A stretch of 64,000 nucleotides of DNA from Semisulcospira habei (lineage: Eukaryota; Mollusca; Gastropoda; Semisulcospiridae), in assembly GCA_036245525.1 (NCBI GenBank), contig BTPG01000006.1, positions 72,745,526-72,809,525 on the forward strand, written 5' to 3'. This document shows, one piece after another, positions 20,917 through 30,455 of this stretch (its first letter is position 1; each line of letters begins with the position of its first letter). A program made the translations under genes and the position numbers. The notes below the pieces were generated by a model. That model did no database searches and was not told where the DNA came from. It was given only the letters and a program-made list of their open reading frames with translations.

Positions 20917-21289
20917 AGAGATAGATAATAGGAGAATCCCAAACCACCCCCTATCCATTTTGTAGTTTTATTATAATCAACTAGCTATTTAGACAAACCA
21001 ACTCTAGCAACATTTTTTACATTTTAAAAGTTCAATTATTATGTTATAAATTTTTTGTTATAATCAACTAGCTATTTAGACAAGCCAACTTTAATTAAAA
21101 AAAAAATTTATAATCAACTAGCTATTTAGACAAAACAACTTCAATTACATTTTAAACCATCCATTTTATAGTTTTATTATAATCAACTATCTATTTAGAC
21201 AAAACAACTTAAATAATACAATCAATTTTATTATAATCACACGTTTTATTATAATCAACAAAATCATTAAATAATTAATGTTTTTTATT
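20917..21289 (+). repeat. Polinton left terminal inverted repeat with four internal units
   Basis: Contains four copies of a ~33-bp word built on 'TTATAATCAACTAGCTATTT' plus 'AGACAAACCAACT', starting at 20971, 21058, 21108 and 21177. The same four occur inverted in the right repeat. The left repeat is about 18 bp longer because 'attttattataatcac' is partly duplicated near 21230-21255. Confidence 0.9.
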
Positions 21290-21520
21290 AACTTCTTTAA
21301 GACACTTACAACTGTCACTTACATGTTAGTTGTCATAAGTTCTTTTCAGTTACTTTAAACAAGTACTTACAAGAACCTAACATAAGTACTTATAAGTTCT
21401 TACCCAAGTCATTAAGATACTCAGGCAGATTTTACAAGTTACAAGGACAACAATAAAGCTTTTTTTAAACATCTCTTTGCGAAGTGTATGTCAAAAATAA
21501 TTGATTAACAAAACTGATCT

Positions 21521-22156
21521 TTACTTGCTTATAAATCCTTGAACCTTTTTCATAGTTTCTTCTACACCTATCTTTTTTCCTTGTTCTAAAAAAGATTTCT
21601 TTAACTCTTCAACATTTACATCCTGATTACGAATCTTATTTTGTATTTCAGATTTTTGTTGTTTATAGTTGGCCAAATCATCTTGGACTCTCTTAAATTC
21701 ATTATCATCAATTTCATTATCATTTAAAACCTTACTAATAATAAGTTTCATACTGCTTAGCTTAGCTCCAGCGAGTGTACTCAATGCTTCATGCTTTTGC
21801 AACTTAGTATAAAATTTTTTGTTAAGGGCTTCCATACCAAAGCATGCCAGGCTTGTGGCAAGGCCAACAGCTTCAACAGCAATTCCTACGACACTTCCCA
21901 CCCCCGTTGCAAACAGAGTTATACCTCCTACAGATAATCCGGCCGAAACCACCCCCATGGCCATTGATGTGTTGTGTACAGAATTGAAAACCGTATTGTA
22001 ACGGCGTTTACACCTCGAGTATTTTGCTTGTTCTTCTTCCAAATACTTCAACGCTTCTGTAATATTCATTAAACGGAATGAATCTGCCTTTAATGTTTTA
22101 TCACGCTCAATAGGCTCAAGCTGCTCAGGTGGTATTTGTGGATACAAGTTCACCAT
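21521..22156 (-). CDS. Polinton membrane protein, 211 aa, family unknown
   Basis: Complete frame next to the left repeat. Residues about 65-110 are a glycine- and alanine-rich hydrophobic stretch ('GVVSAGLSVGGITLFATGVG'), long enough for a hairpin of two membrane segments. On both sides lie charged helical regions with coiled-coil character ('DNEFKRVQDDLANYKQQKSE'). This layout resembles pore- or membrane-active helical-hairpin proteins, but I do not recognise a family. It lies last in a minus-strand series with 22177-23067 and 23076-23696. Confidence 0.6.
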   Translation of the reverse strand: MVNLYPQIPPEQLEPIERDKTLKADSFRLMNITEALKYLEEEQAKYSRCKRRYNTVFNSVHNTSMAMGVVSAGLSVGGITLFATGVGSVVGIAVEAVGLATSLACFGMEALNKKFYTKLQKHEALSTLAGAKLSSMKLIISKVLNDNEIDDNEFKRVQDDLANYKQQKSEIQNKIRNQDVNVEELKKSFLEQGKKIGVEETMKKVQGFISK

Positions 22157-22176
22157 TTTTTATGACAAATATTTTT

Positions 22177-23067
22177 TTAATCAGCAATTACATTTTGCAA
22201 CTCTTCAAAAGTATACAATTTGCTGGCATAATAAAATGCAACAAGATCAATGTGTTCAAGGTTTATGTAAGTTAGACGAACAAAAGTTGTTTTGTCGACC
22301 ACCACCTTGACAGCTGGAACACTGCTCGAAACATTAATAACATCATTATTTTTTGTAATAGCAATAAAGACCTTTGATGATTCTGTTACTGTTTCATTCC
22401 ATGTAAGTTTAATTCCTTGTGCTATATTTGCCTCTTTTGCAGAAGCAACAGATTTCATGATAATTTCAAATACTATTGTCACTTCTCTAGCCACGACTAA
22501 GCTTGCTGGCATAAACACAACAGAAGTATCTGATCTACCCTTTCTAGTTGTAAGAAGATATCTCCGTCTCTCATAATTTTCAACTTTCAGTTTTTCTCTG
22601 CTATTGTTGTCTGGGGCAAAACTTGGAACAAGGCTTACAATAAGCGGCCCAGAATTAACAACCTTCCTAAACACTAAGGCGCCGTCATCATCAGTGTATA
22701 CATAAGGACTAATAAATTCAATCTTTATGTCCCAGTCAATTGTGGGTGGTGGTGCCGGTACAGGTGAAACAACCCACTTACTACCCACATGTATTAAGTT
22801 GTAAGGCGCATTATTTACAGGTGGAGTAGGTACAGTAACATCACGAAGCTGACCAAGTTTAGGAATCTGTTTTTCACCGTCTTTTATGTCAACAATTACT
22901 TTCCTCTTGTACATGCCATTTGAATCAAGTTCAAAACCATATATTTCTCCAATTTCCCCTTCCTTCTCAAAATCCTGGACATCTGCCAAATCTTTCAACT
23001 CTGTTACCGGACACGCAACTGGTATGATTCTAGGCTTTGGACCAAGACCACTCATTTTTATAAACAA
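22177..23067 (-). CDS. Polinton protein, 296 aa, family unknown
   Basis: Intact frame 8 bp from the next upstream frame. Mostly beta-type sequence with a proline-rich linker at residues ~105-113 (SPVPAPPPTIDWD). There is no signal peptide or membrane segment. A structural, possibly virion-like role would fit its position beside the 206-aa frame, but this is inference. The start could instead be the internal Met four codons in ('MSGLGPKPRI'). Confidence 0.6.
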   Translation of the reverse strand: MFIKMSGLGPKPRIIPVACPVTELKDLADVQDFEKEGEIGEIYGFELDSNGMYKRKVIVDIKDGEKQIPKLGQLRDVTVPTPPVNNAPYNLIHVGSKWVVSPVPAPPPTIDWDIKIEFISPYVYTDDDGALVFRKVVNSGPLIVSLVPSFAPDNNSREKLKVENYERRRYLLTTRKGRSDTSVVFMPASLVVAREVTIVFEIIMKSVASAKEANIAQGIKLTWNETVTESSKVFIAITKNNDVINVSSSVPAVKVVVDKTTFVRLTYINLEHIDLVAFYYASKLYTFEELQNVIAD

Positions 23068-23075
23068 AAATAAAA

Positions 23076-23696
23076 TTATTTAACTTCCAACACAACACTA
23101 AAATCATGCATAAGAACTGGTTTGTCATCCTGATTAGTTACAGATATACTCAGTGACTCAAAGAAACTAGAACCTAATTTCTTAAACTGCAAATTAGGAA
23201 ATCTAGCAACCACACTTTCACAATATGGGGCAGTTCCAGTCGGCAAGCACCTTAACAAAGTTGAAGGCTTTCCATTGTGTACATTTTCAGTAGTGTTCAG
23301 TTCTTTCAAATGAACATTTAGCACTGTGTGTACTGACAAATGAACAGGATATCTGCCAGTTATTCTTGTTTTTTTTGGTGATAGTAGACTACCAACTGAT
23401 TGTGACCAATCTTCATCTGGATGTGTTATTTTTTTACCTAAAAATCCAAGTAATAATAAAAGACTAATTGATAAAGAAAACTGACCACTTTTCGGAAATT
23501 CAATTGTAACAAGTAAATTAGCTGGGTTTAAAGTTGCTTTAATTTTAAATTCATTTTGAAGCCATTCAGCTAAAGTACAAAAGTCATAATACCCAGCTCG
23601 TAAAGTATCACCCTTCTCAATACCATCAAGAGTTCCAAAGTAAGCCTCAGTACACAGGGTATAAAGAATTTCATTCATCATTATATGCAGTGTCAC
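23076..23696 (-). CDS. Polinton protein, 206 aa, possible minor capsid-type
   Basis: Opens 'MTLHIMMNEILYTLCTEAY' (the start may be the internal Met at residue 6 or 7) and ends 'LMHDFSVVLEVK'. The C-terminal pattern, a short beta segment ('SLSISVTNQDDKPVLMHDF') before a terminal strand, recalls small jelly-roll-type proteins carried by many invertebrate Polintons. I treat minor capsid as a hypothesis only. The 5' end overlaps the truncated polymerase frame on the other strand (from 23690), which marks a likely deletion junction. Confidence 0.5.
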   Translation of the reverse strand: MTLHIMMNEILYTLCTEAYFGTLDGIEKGDTLRAGYYDFCTLAEWLQNEFKIKATLNPANLLVTIEFPKSGQFSLSISLLLLLGFLGKKITHPDEDWSQSVGSLLSPKKTRITGRYPVHLSVHTVLNVHLKELNTTENVHNGKPSTLLRCLPTGTAPYCESVVARFPNLQFKKLGSSFFESLSISVTNQDDKPVLMHDFSVVLEVK

Positions 23697-24394
23697 TCAA
23701 AAAAAAGATTGTTAAACTGGACAAGCCAGTATTTATAGGTATGGCTATTCTGGAGTTGTCAAAATTATTAATGCTTGAATTTTATTATGATTACTTCAAA
23801 CCAAAGTATCCTGACTGCCGTCTGTTATACACTGACACTGACTCTATGATCATTGATGTGTGTACTGAAGACTTTTATGAAGACATGAAAACAGAGTTAC
23901 ACATGTATGACACGTCTGACTACCCTAAAGACCATCCACTGTTTAGCACACAAAACAAGAAAGTGCCTGGTAAGTTTAAGGATGAACTAAATGGTGTGCC
24001 TATAGTTGAGTACGTTGGACTGAGATCAAAAATGTATTCTATACTGCACCAGAAGGGTAGTCAGTCAAAAGCCAAAGGTATCAAGAAAACGGCGATAAAA
24101 AATAAAGACATTCGTCATGAACATTACAAGCAAGTGTTAGATGGTGCATTAATGCCTGATTATCCAAACAAGACACTAAGATCAAACAAACATAATATTG
24201 AAATGATCCAAACACATAAGAAGTCTCTGGCAGTTGGAGACACAAAACGAGTGTTTCATAGTAAGGAAGAAGCTTATGCACCTGGTCATTACAGACTCAA
24301 GTTATCTGAAGAAATAGCTGACGAACTGGTTGATGAATTAATTGATGAGTTAGTTACTGAAATGAGTAACGGTGTCTGGGGGAATAATCTGTAA
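23690..24394 (+). pseudogene. Protein-primed family B DNA polymerase, C-terminal fragment
   Basis: 234 codons. 'LLYTDTDSMI' at residues ~45-54 is the YxDTDS catalytic motif of family B polymerases. The downstream thumb region follows ('VGLRSKMYSILHQKG', 'KGIKKTAIKNKDIRH', 'VGDTKRVFHSKEEAYAPGHY'). Exonuclease, TPR insertions and palm motif A are missing; a full Polinton polymerase is about 1000 residues or more. The first codons ('MSLKKKIVKLDKPVFIGMAI') already read as polymerase from residue 5 on, so the truncation is sharp. Confidence 0.85.
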
Positions 24395-25298
24395 TTCTTC
24401 TCTGACAAATGCCCTCTTTGGTGCAGGCTCATACAGATAATATATTGTTGCATTAGCTGAAGGAACTATTTTTTTTATATTATGAACAGATGTAGACCAA
24501 ATTGGATCAGTTGCCCTACGTCTAACGTCATTTTCAGCCTCACCAGGTTGATACAAATATCTCACCTGTTTTGTAAATAAGTTAGTGTCTGGAGGTGTTA
24601 TTGCTTTTATTTCTGACGGTATTGTTTTCAATTTAATAGAATCAACAGGTTTAGGGTGACCATCATTATTCATTGCTTTTAACACAGAAGGTAATCTTTT
24701 AACCCACTCAGTGTTACGTGCGTCATGCATGAGTTCCTTAGAATACTGATAGCTAAAAAGTCTCTCCGATAATTGCTTGTTAAAGTTTTCAACAATTGCC
24801 TGTGATCTATGCAAGCCTGGAATACCGCGTCTAACCAGTACGCCATGCTTTGCAAATAATTGATTAACAGCCCCTTTAAATTCACTCCCATCACAAGCCT
24901 AGGGTATTTTAAAGGACCTCGACTATATATTTTTGATAATGCAGTGGCCACTGTTACAGCTTTTTTGTCAGTTCTGCATCCTTATACCTTGAAGCTATGT
25001 CAACAACAGTTAATGCATACTTGTATCGTTTCTTTCTTATTGTGTCATGCGGAAGAAACAGGAGGTCCATTTGGTGTGTGTCATTAGGTGATGTGTTTTC
25101 AAAATGAGGCCTTGTTATTTTTCTTGGAGCAGGAAGATATATTTGCCAAATTGCCTGTTTTTTAAGCCACTGTTTTATTTGGTTAACATCTCCACCCACA
25201 GCAGCATGTAATTTTTTTATTGCAGTATTTCCTTTCCAGTAGCCAATTGGGGAGTAATATATTTTTGATAGTTTAGCGTCTGCCATTTTTTCTAGCAA
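24350..25298 (-). pseudogene. Polinton retroviral-type integrase, frameshifted
   Basis: Three minus-strand frames (25298-24954, 24951-24679, 24814-24350) cover one integrase. The first has an N-terminal region and the beginning of the catalytic core ('HQMDLLFLPHD', 'YALTVVDIASRYKDAE'). The last carries 'RSQAIVENFNKQL' (the core glutamate) and a C-terminal chromodomain-like or beta-barrel tail ('VRREELQI'-type, here 'FVREELQIIPPD'). Two single-base-type frameshifts, near 24960 and 24900, break it. The DDE residues appear present across the frames, but no single frame encodes all of them. Confidence 0.85.
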
Positions 25299-25704
25299 TA
25301 TAAACTCCTGTAAAATATACTAATGTCATTCCTACTAAAACAAATATTATTTCTCCATTTCTTTGTTCTGGGCTTGGTTGGTAGTAGTCACTAAGTTTTG
25401 GTTGTGGAATAGACATGTCTTCACCAGTTAAAAGATAGTATTCTTTGATAGCGTCATCGACATTTGAAAATGTATGCTGTGCGTGACCCTTAAGTTTTAG
25501 TTTTTCATTAATAAAATCAAGTTTCTCAATTCTTTGCTTTTCATAATCTTGTTGAGCTTGAGCTAGTTTTTCAGATGCCTCATTGTGTCGCTTCATTTCT
25601 TCTGCTGATTCTTCTTTACTAACTTTTGAAAAGAAATAGTTTGATCCACTAAAAGCTAATGCGTTAATAACTGCACCACCAATCATGACAGCTATAGTTG
25701 CCAT
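25273..25704 (-). CDS. Polinton two-membrane-segment protein, 143 aa
   Basis: Membrane segment near residues 4-24 ('MIGGAVINALAFSGSNYF'), a charged coiled-coil stretch (30-70), then a second membrane segment at ~118-136 ('IIFVLVGMTLVYFTGVYI') and a basic tail. Small proteins of this layout recur in invertebrate Polintons, function unknown. The 3' end overlaps the integrase start by about 26 bp. Confidence 0.7.
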   Translation of the reverse strand: MATIAVMIGGAVINALAFSGSNYFFSKVSKEESAEEMKRHNEASEKLAQAQQDYEKQRIEKLDFINEKLKLKGHAQHTFSNVDDAIKEYYLLTGEDMSIPQPKLSDYYQPSPEQRNGEIIFVLVGMTLVYFTGVYIARKNGRR

Positions 25705-25712
25705 ATTTTTAT

Positions 25713-25943
25713 TTACATAGAAATATTTTCTGGAATAATTCCTTGCTTGACTAGAAAATCTTTTGTTGCAATCGATGCTGTTATAACAACTACTAGTTTA
25801 GCACTGTCTTCGAAGTCTAATTTACTAAGGTCTGCTGATTTCATTTTGAGAAGACTTTTTCCCAGCATAGAATAAGCTACTGCTAGTCCACTTATTACAG
25901 CAGAGTGATAGACAAGGTTCATTAAGTTCTTTGTGTCGCTCAT
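25713..25943 (-). CDS. Polinton small conserved-type membrane protein, 76 aa
   Basis: One or two hydrophobic segments ('VYHSAVISGLAVAYSMLG' and 'SAKLVVVITASIAT') separated by 'LSKLDFEDS', with 'LVKQGIIPENI' at the end. It sits 8 bp upstream of the 143-aa frame. From memory this is a familiar small Polinton protein, with no assigned role. Confidence 0.65.
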   Translation of the reverse strand: MSDTKNLMNLVYHSAVISGLAVAYSMLGKSLLKMKSADLSKLDFEDSAKLVVVITASIATKDFLVKQGIIPENISM

Positions 25944-25947
25944 TTTC

Positions 25948-26394
25948 TTATGCTACAAAAATTAAAATAATAATAAATTTATTTACTGCATGTAAAATGG
26001 GTCCGCGGCTTTGGGTGTTGCTGGTAATGTGGAGACTTCTTCTTTTATTTTTGGAGTGTTTGATTTTTTTGTACACTGTTTGAGTCTGTGGTTTGTATTT
26101 TTTATATAATTGGTAACCTACGTAACCAAATCCGACAACAAATCCAGCAACTATATATTTTGTTGTTTCAGGTTTAGTTGTTTGTCTCTCACTTTCTGGG
26201 GGGTGTGACGGTAATGACACTGGTGCTGTTGATGGTGTGTCAGTCTTTTCTGTTAATGCTTGAAGCTGTAATTTCTTTTGTCTGTTATATTCAGCTAATC
26301 TTTTTCCAGCCTCTATTCTACCTGGGCTTTTAGTTTTAGTCACTGTTTGAACCTGTGTCAAGACATGGCTCTGTTGTGGAGTCGTCTCGTCCAT
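25948..26394 (-). CDS. Polinton protein with basic N-terminus and one membrane segment, 148 aa
   Basis: N-terminal 'TKTKSPGRIEAGKRLAEYN' basic region, then a P/S/T-rich linker, then a membrane segment near residues 83-98 ('YIVAGFVVGFGYVGYQLY'), then a lysine-rich tail. It overlaps the 171-aa frame by 59 bp in a different frame, which suggests tightly packed genes. Confidence 0.6.
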   Translation of the reverse strand: MDETTPQQSHVLTQVQTVTKTKSPGRIEAGKRLAEYNRQKKLQLQALTEKTDTPSTAPVSLPSHPPESERQTTKPETTKYIVAGFVVGFGYVGYQLYKKYKPQTQTVYKKIKHSKNKRRSLHITSNTQSRGPILHAVNKFIIILIFVA

Positions 26395-26851
26395 TTTCTT
26401 CTAATTTAAAATTTATTTTAAAAAAATCAATATGACTACTAGTAACAAGTAAGGTTACAGCAGGTGCAAGGTAATTTCCAAACTTGTAAAACATAAGGCA
26501 TGCTAATTTGCCAATTGAACTTGAAACAATAGGATTGCTTTCAAGGTCGTGTGAAAGACTGTCACTATCCACAGGTAGAAAGTGACTCACTGCTTTTGTG
26601 TATAGACATACTAGAGATCGACTCAAATCACGAGTCATTAGTGAACTAATGTGATTTTCATATTTAGCGTGAAGTTTGATTAGCTCATCGGATGTGAGAG
26701 ACTCTATGTCTTCTACCATGTACTGTTTTCCGAGATAAGCCTTTGATTTTCCAGAAACAACAACGGAGAGAAGACGCTGTTTTTTACAGTCTAAGTCTTT
26801 GTTCTCTACCGCATTGATATCACTTAGAAGTAGTAATTCGTCTTGATTCAT
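26336..26851 (-). CDS. Polinton protein, 171 aa, family unknown
   Basis: First minus-strand gene inside the right repeat. Acidic and helical, with no clear membrane anchor ('LACLMFYKFGNYLAPAVTLL' is moderately hydrophobic). The frame is intact from ATG at 26851. The promoter presumably lies in or next to the terminal repeat. Confidence 0.6.
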   Translation of the reverse strand: MNQDELLLLSDINAVENKDLDCKKQRLLSVVVSGKSKAYLGKQYMVEDIESLTSDELIKLHAKYENHISSLMTRDLSRSLVCLYTKAVSHFLPVDSDSLSHDLESNPIVSSSIGKLACLMFYKFGNYLAPAVTLLVTSSHIDFFKINFKLEENGRDDSTTEPCLDTGSNSD

Positions 26852-26868
26852 TTTATAATGTAATATAA

Positions 26869-27223
26869 AATAAAAAACATTAATTATTTAATGATTTTGT
26901 TGATTATAATAAAATTGATTGTATTATTTAAGTTGTTTTGTCTAAATAGATAGTTGATTATAATAAAACTATAAAATGGATGGTTTAAAATGTAATTGAA
27001 GTTGTTTTGTCTAAATAGCTAGTTGATTATAAATTTTTTTTAAAATTAAAGTTGGCTTGTCTAAATAGCTAGTTGATTATAACAAAAAATTTATAACATA
27101 ATAATTGAACTTTTAAAATGTAAAAAATGTTGCTAGAGTTGGTTTGTCTAAATAGCTAGTTGATTATAATAAAACTACAAAATGGATAGGGGGTGGTTTG
27201 GGATTCTCCTGTTATCTATCTCT
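26869..27223 (-). repeat. Polinton right terminal inverted repeat
   Basis: Inverted copy of 20917-21289, about 355 bp, with the same four internal units. Sequence agreement is high but not perfect, for example one base differs in 'gataataggaga' against 'gataacaggaga'. The insertion is therefore not brand new, or gene conversion is incomplete. Confidence 0.9.
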
Positions 27224-27405
27224 TAGCTCGCTTGAGCTTGCCCTTAGCACCACGTGAAAGTTCTGTGTTTACGTTCAGTGTGTGAGTGAATGCGCGTGAT
27301 TCACGTGAGCGTGCTTGTTGGGTTCAGTTCGTGGCGGCGCTTTGAGCCGATTTTCAATTGGGATAAAGCGCCTATTTAATGCACTTATTATTATTATTAT
27401 TATAT
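27224..27405 (+). repeat. SINE-like repeat, 3' part with (TTA)n tail
   Basis: Begins with the second TAGCTC copy and continues 'gcttgagcttgcccttagca' and 'cacgtgagcgtgcttgttgg', ending 'ataaagcgcctatttaatgc' plus (TTA)n. The GCGC-TTA tail resembles L2 tails, so mobilisation by L2 is likely. A related copy in the opposite orientation lies at 32507-32765. Confidence 0.75.
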
Positions 27406-28836
27406 ATGATCTTTTATCCTTTTCTTCCAGCACCCAATAAACACATGATCTGTTGATTAGATAAAGTTGCTTTTCGCGAATGTTCCGACAACCAGCAATA
27501 TTTTTGCAGAACTAAGACACTTTGACACAAATGAATCAGCGATTCAACAATCAGTGTGTGTGTGTGTCTGTGTGTGATGAGTGCTAAATAACAAATAATT
27601 TTTTTTTTTTTTTTTAATCTCATGTTGAACTAGAATCAAAACTGAGTGAAATTTCACCTGGAGTGCTGTTCATATTTTTTGAAGCCAGCACAGTATTTCA
27701 GTAAACCACACTCCAGTCTCCTTTCAATTTTTTAAATGATCCTACCTGGCTCAAACTACATTAGGACACTTTCTGCATACACGACTGCAACAGAATATAG
27801 GCTGGATTTTGAAGGAAAACCCTAGGCAAAATCGCATGGTTGCTAATGGCTTTGTGCAACGCAATACATCCCTTTCTGTTTGGGTGTGTGTATGTGAGAG
27901 AGAGAGAGAGGACTGCTACTTTCAGATGCAGACATAGTAGCCTAACTAAGTAAACTCTCAGTGATGTGCAGTGATTAGGTTGAGTTTTGCATTCAATAAG
28001 TCATATGACCGGAGGAACATAAAATCAATAGGTCATTTTGAAAATCCATAAGTCAACAAAAAAAATTTCATTTTCTCGGCATTTTCGATGTCAAACTTGT
28101 CAACACCTCTTGGTAATTTGGCCCGCAGACTCTCTCACTGTTTACGTTTTCGCGGTGCTTGCCTGCCATTTGGTTACAGTCATGGCTGTTTTCAGTTAGA
28201 CTCAATTTGAGAAACATGAGCATGAATGGAACCAGTCAGAGGCGTAGATTTTCATGAACCCGCGGGCAGAGGCGACTCATGAGGATCTGTGCCTCTTGCA
28301 GATGTGGATTATAATCGTTACTTAGTCCGCATCTACTTCCTCAGTTTGAGTAACCCTATCAGATAAAATCTCGAGCAATATGCATAGATTCTCATAACGA
28401 CCCTTAGGTGGTGAGGACTTTTGAACGTCTATGCCTATGCAGACTTTAGAAACTCACTCTTGCACTGGTTACATTCATCACGCAGCCAACTATAGGTGCT
28501 ATACTTGGTGTATAAAATACCAAACGCAAGTATATTTGGCAATTTCGGATTTTTATTTAGTTTTTGCTATTTTGCAATCTAATGTAATCAGGTTTGCGTT
28601 TCAATGACTTGCATTACATATAACATGCTTTTTTCAGTAAACATGTGCAAGCACTGAATTACTGTCCTACAGTGAAGAGCACAATGGTTCTCAGCAACAA
28701 GAGCCAGTTTTCTGGCAGTACTGATTCAAGCTTTAGTATCCAGGACACCAACCACAACACATTTTTGTCAAATTGTCATAGACACCCCTACCCTCTCCTA
28801 GAAGAAAACAAAGCAAGAAAGAGATTGTGGTTGTCA
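27406..28836 (+). other. Intron sequence without recognised genes
   Basis: Contains a (GT)n stretch near 27555, a T-run at 27600, and 'ATAAGTCATATGACCGG' near 27996, which recurs at 31098. A motif of the kind 'gcctcttgcagatgtgg' near 28290 also occurs near 55520 and 58580. No coding evidence. Confidence 0.45.
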
Positions 28837-30455
28837 TAGTCCATAAGCTAGCAGAGTTTACCGTGCATACCCCCCCCCCCCCCCCCCCCAGTACTCAATA
28901 AGATGGGTTTCAAAGTGTACCTTAGTATGTCCTGAGATGTTTAAGCCATGTTCCCTGAAAATCCTTAGGAACACACCAGAGATATAGCCGATGGCGCAAT
29001 GGTACCCCATTCACGCTCTTCGTGGATGCTAAAGTGAGGTTGAGAAACATTTTCCTGCTGCCGACCTCTTGACAGCTCACTCATTGGCAGCCAGAACAAT
29101 ATAAGATTTAAAGATGGCCAGGCCATTAAATAATTGAACGTTGCAGAAAAAGAAGGCAAAAATGGAGGTGGAAGTGATGATCTTGTGGTGGACATGTGGA
29201 AACTAAGTATTTTGATAACATTGTTTAGGCTGTTAAGAACCATGAAACTTTATTAATATTATGCATAGTCATATTTACACATTTCTAGATAAAATTAAAG
29301 GAAAAGAAAAGGGGATACCTTACTAGACCCGCCTTACGCTAGGTAAAATATCACCTAATAGACCAGCCACTTAAAAATAGTTACAATTAAATTGATGGGT
29401 CACATAGAAATTAATGAAATGATCACAAATTGTTATGCTCAATATGCATAATTTGTTATGAAAACTGGCAACAAAAATATTTAAACAGAGGAGTATGACA
29501 TAAGCAATTGTTACGGTCATTTTGCGTTCTTTGTGTACTGGTAAAATGGGAGTAAGGCAGCAGATTTAGCCACTGTGGCCCCTAAATGCATCACAGCATC
29601 ATAAAATCAGGTTGGGAGTAACTGTGGTACTCTATCCTAACCAATAAAACCTAAAAAAAAAAAAAGACCTATCAGTTGTATAAAGAATTTTTGAGGGCAT
29701 CAGAAACAACGTATGTTTCCCAATTCAGCAATTTTAAATGGGAAAAAGCTATCATTCACCATGAATTTACTGTAAAGGATGCCGACTTTTCTTATTTTTT
29801 TGCACTTTACGCTCACATTATTGAAACTTAATAGGTAAGCAGAGGTCAAAATGAAATGGAATAAATTTAGTAATTTTTTTCTAATTAATTTTGTTTATTT
29901 TTACAACTTCGGGGTAGGGATACAAAATCAACCACTGTGGCACTCACAGTGATCATAGAATCACCTAGTCAAGTTTATAATAATTGTGAATTCTTGTTTT
30001 AATGATGTAAGCCTGAAAATAGACTGCCAGTGCTATAGAAAATGTCTGAAGGCATCTGATACATTATTTTTGTCTTTTTTTGCGGAAATGGCCGTTTACT
30101 TGGTGCACACATACCTTCACTGTGAGCCAGAGATTCAATATTTTTTCATTCTGTTTTTTTCGCAGAGGACGCAGAAGGTGTGCCATAACATAATAGTGTC
30201 TGATTTGGGCTTTTCGAATGAACTCTGATTTATTTAGAGGAAAATGTTTCTCAACCTCCATCCGCAAAGAGCATGAATGGGGTACCCTTGCGCCATCTGC
30301 TATATCTCTGGTGTGTTCCTAAGGATTTTGGGGAAACATGGCTTAAACATCTCAGGATGACATACTAAGGTACGCTTTGAAACCAATCTTATCGAGTGGT
30401 GGGGGCGGGGTGGGGGGGGGGGGGTGCACAGTATATCCTGCTAGCTTATGGACTA
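28837..30455. mobile_element. 1.6-kb TIR transposon, non-autonomous
   Basis: Inverted ends of about 220 bp, beginning TAGTCCATAAGCTAGCA at 28837 with the complement ending at 30455. The inner part also matches: 'aacacaccagagatatagc' against 'gctatatctctggtgtgtt'. TCA flanks both sides (28834-28836, 30456-30458), so either a 3-bp duplication or a TA duplication with shorter ends fits. Both arms carry poly-C/G runs. No transposase frame was found. Confidence 0.75.

Larger units (their letters stand above)
20917..27223 (-). mobile_element. Compact Polinton/Maverick element, 6307 bp
   Basis: Starts AGAGATAGATAA and ends with the complement. The inverted repeats are 355-373 bp. It is flanked by TAGCTC on both sides (20911-20916, 27224-27229). 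AG...CT ends and a 6-bp duplication are Polinton hallmarks. It encodes a retroviral-type integrase (minus, frameshifted), the C-terminal end of a protein-primed family B polymerase (plus), and seven other minus-strand frames. Typical Polintons are 15-20 kb. Here no major capsid protein, packaging ATPase or cysteine protease could be recognised, and the polymerase lacks its exonuclease and most of its palm. It is best read as a deletion derivative. Confidence 0.9.

Noticed and set aside
20917..27223. Integrated complete virus (adintovirus-like)
   Set aside because: No major capsid, packaging ATPase or protease was recognised, and the polymerase and integrase are broken. Transposon-type terminal repeats with a 6-bp duplication argue for a Polinton deletion derivative.
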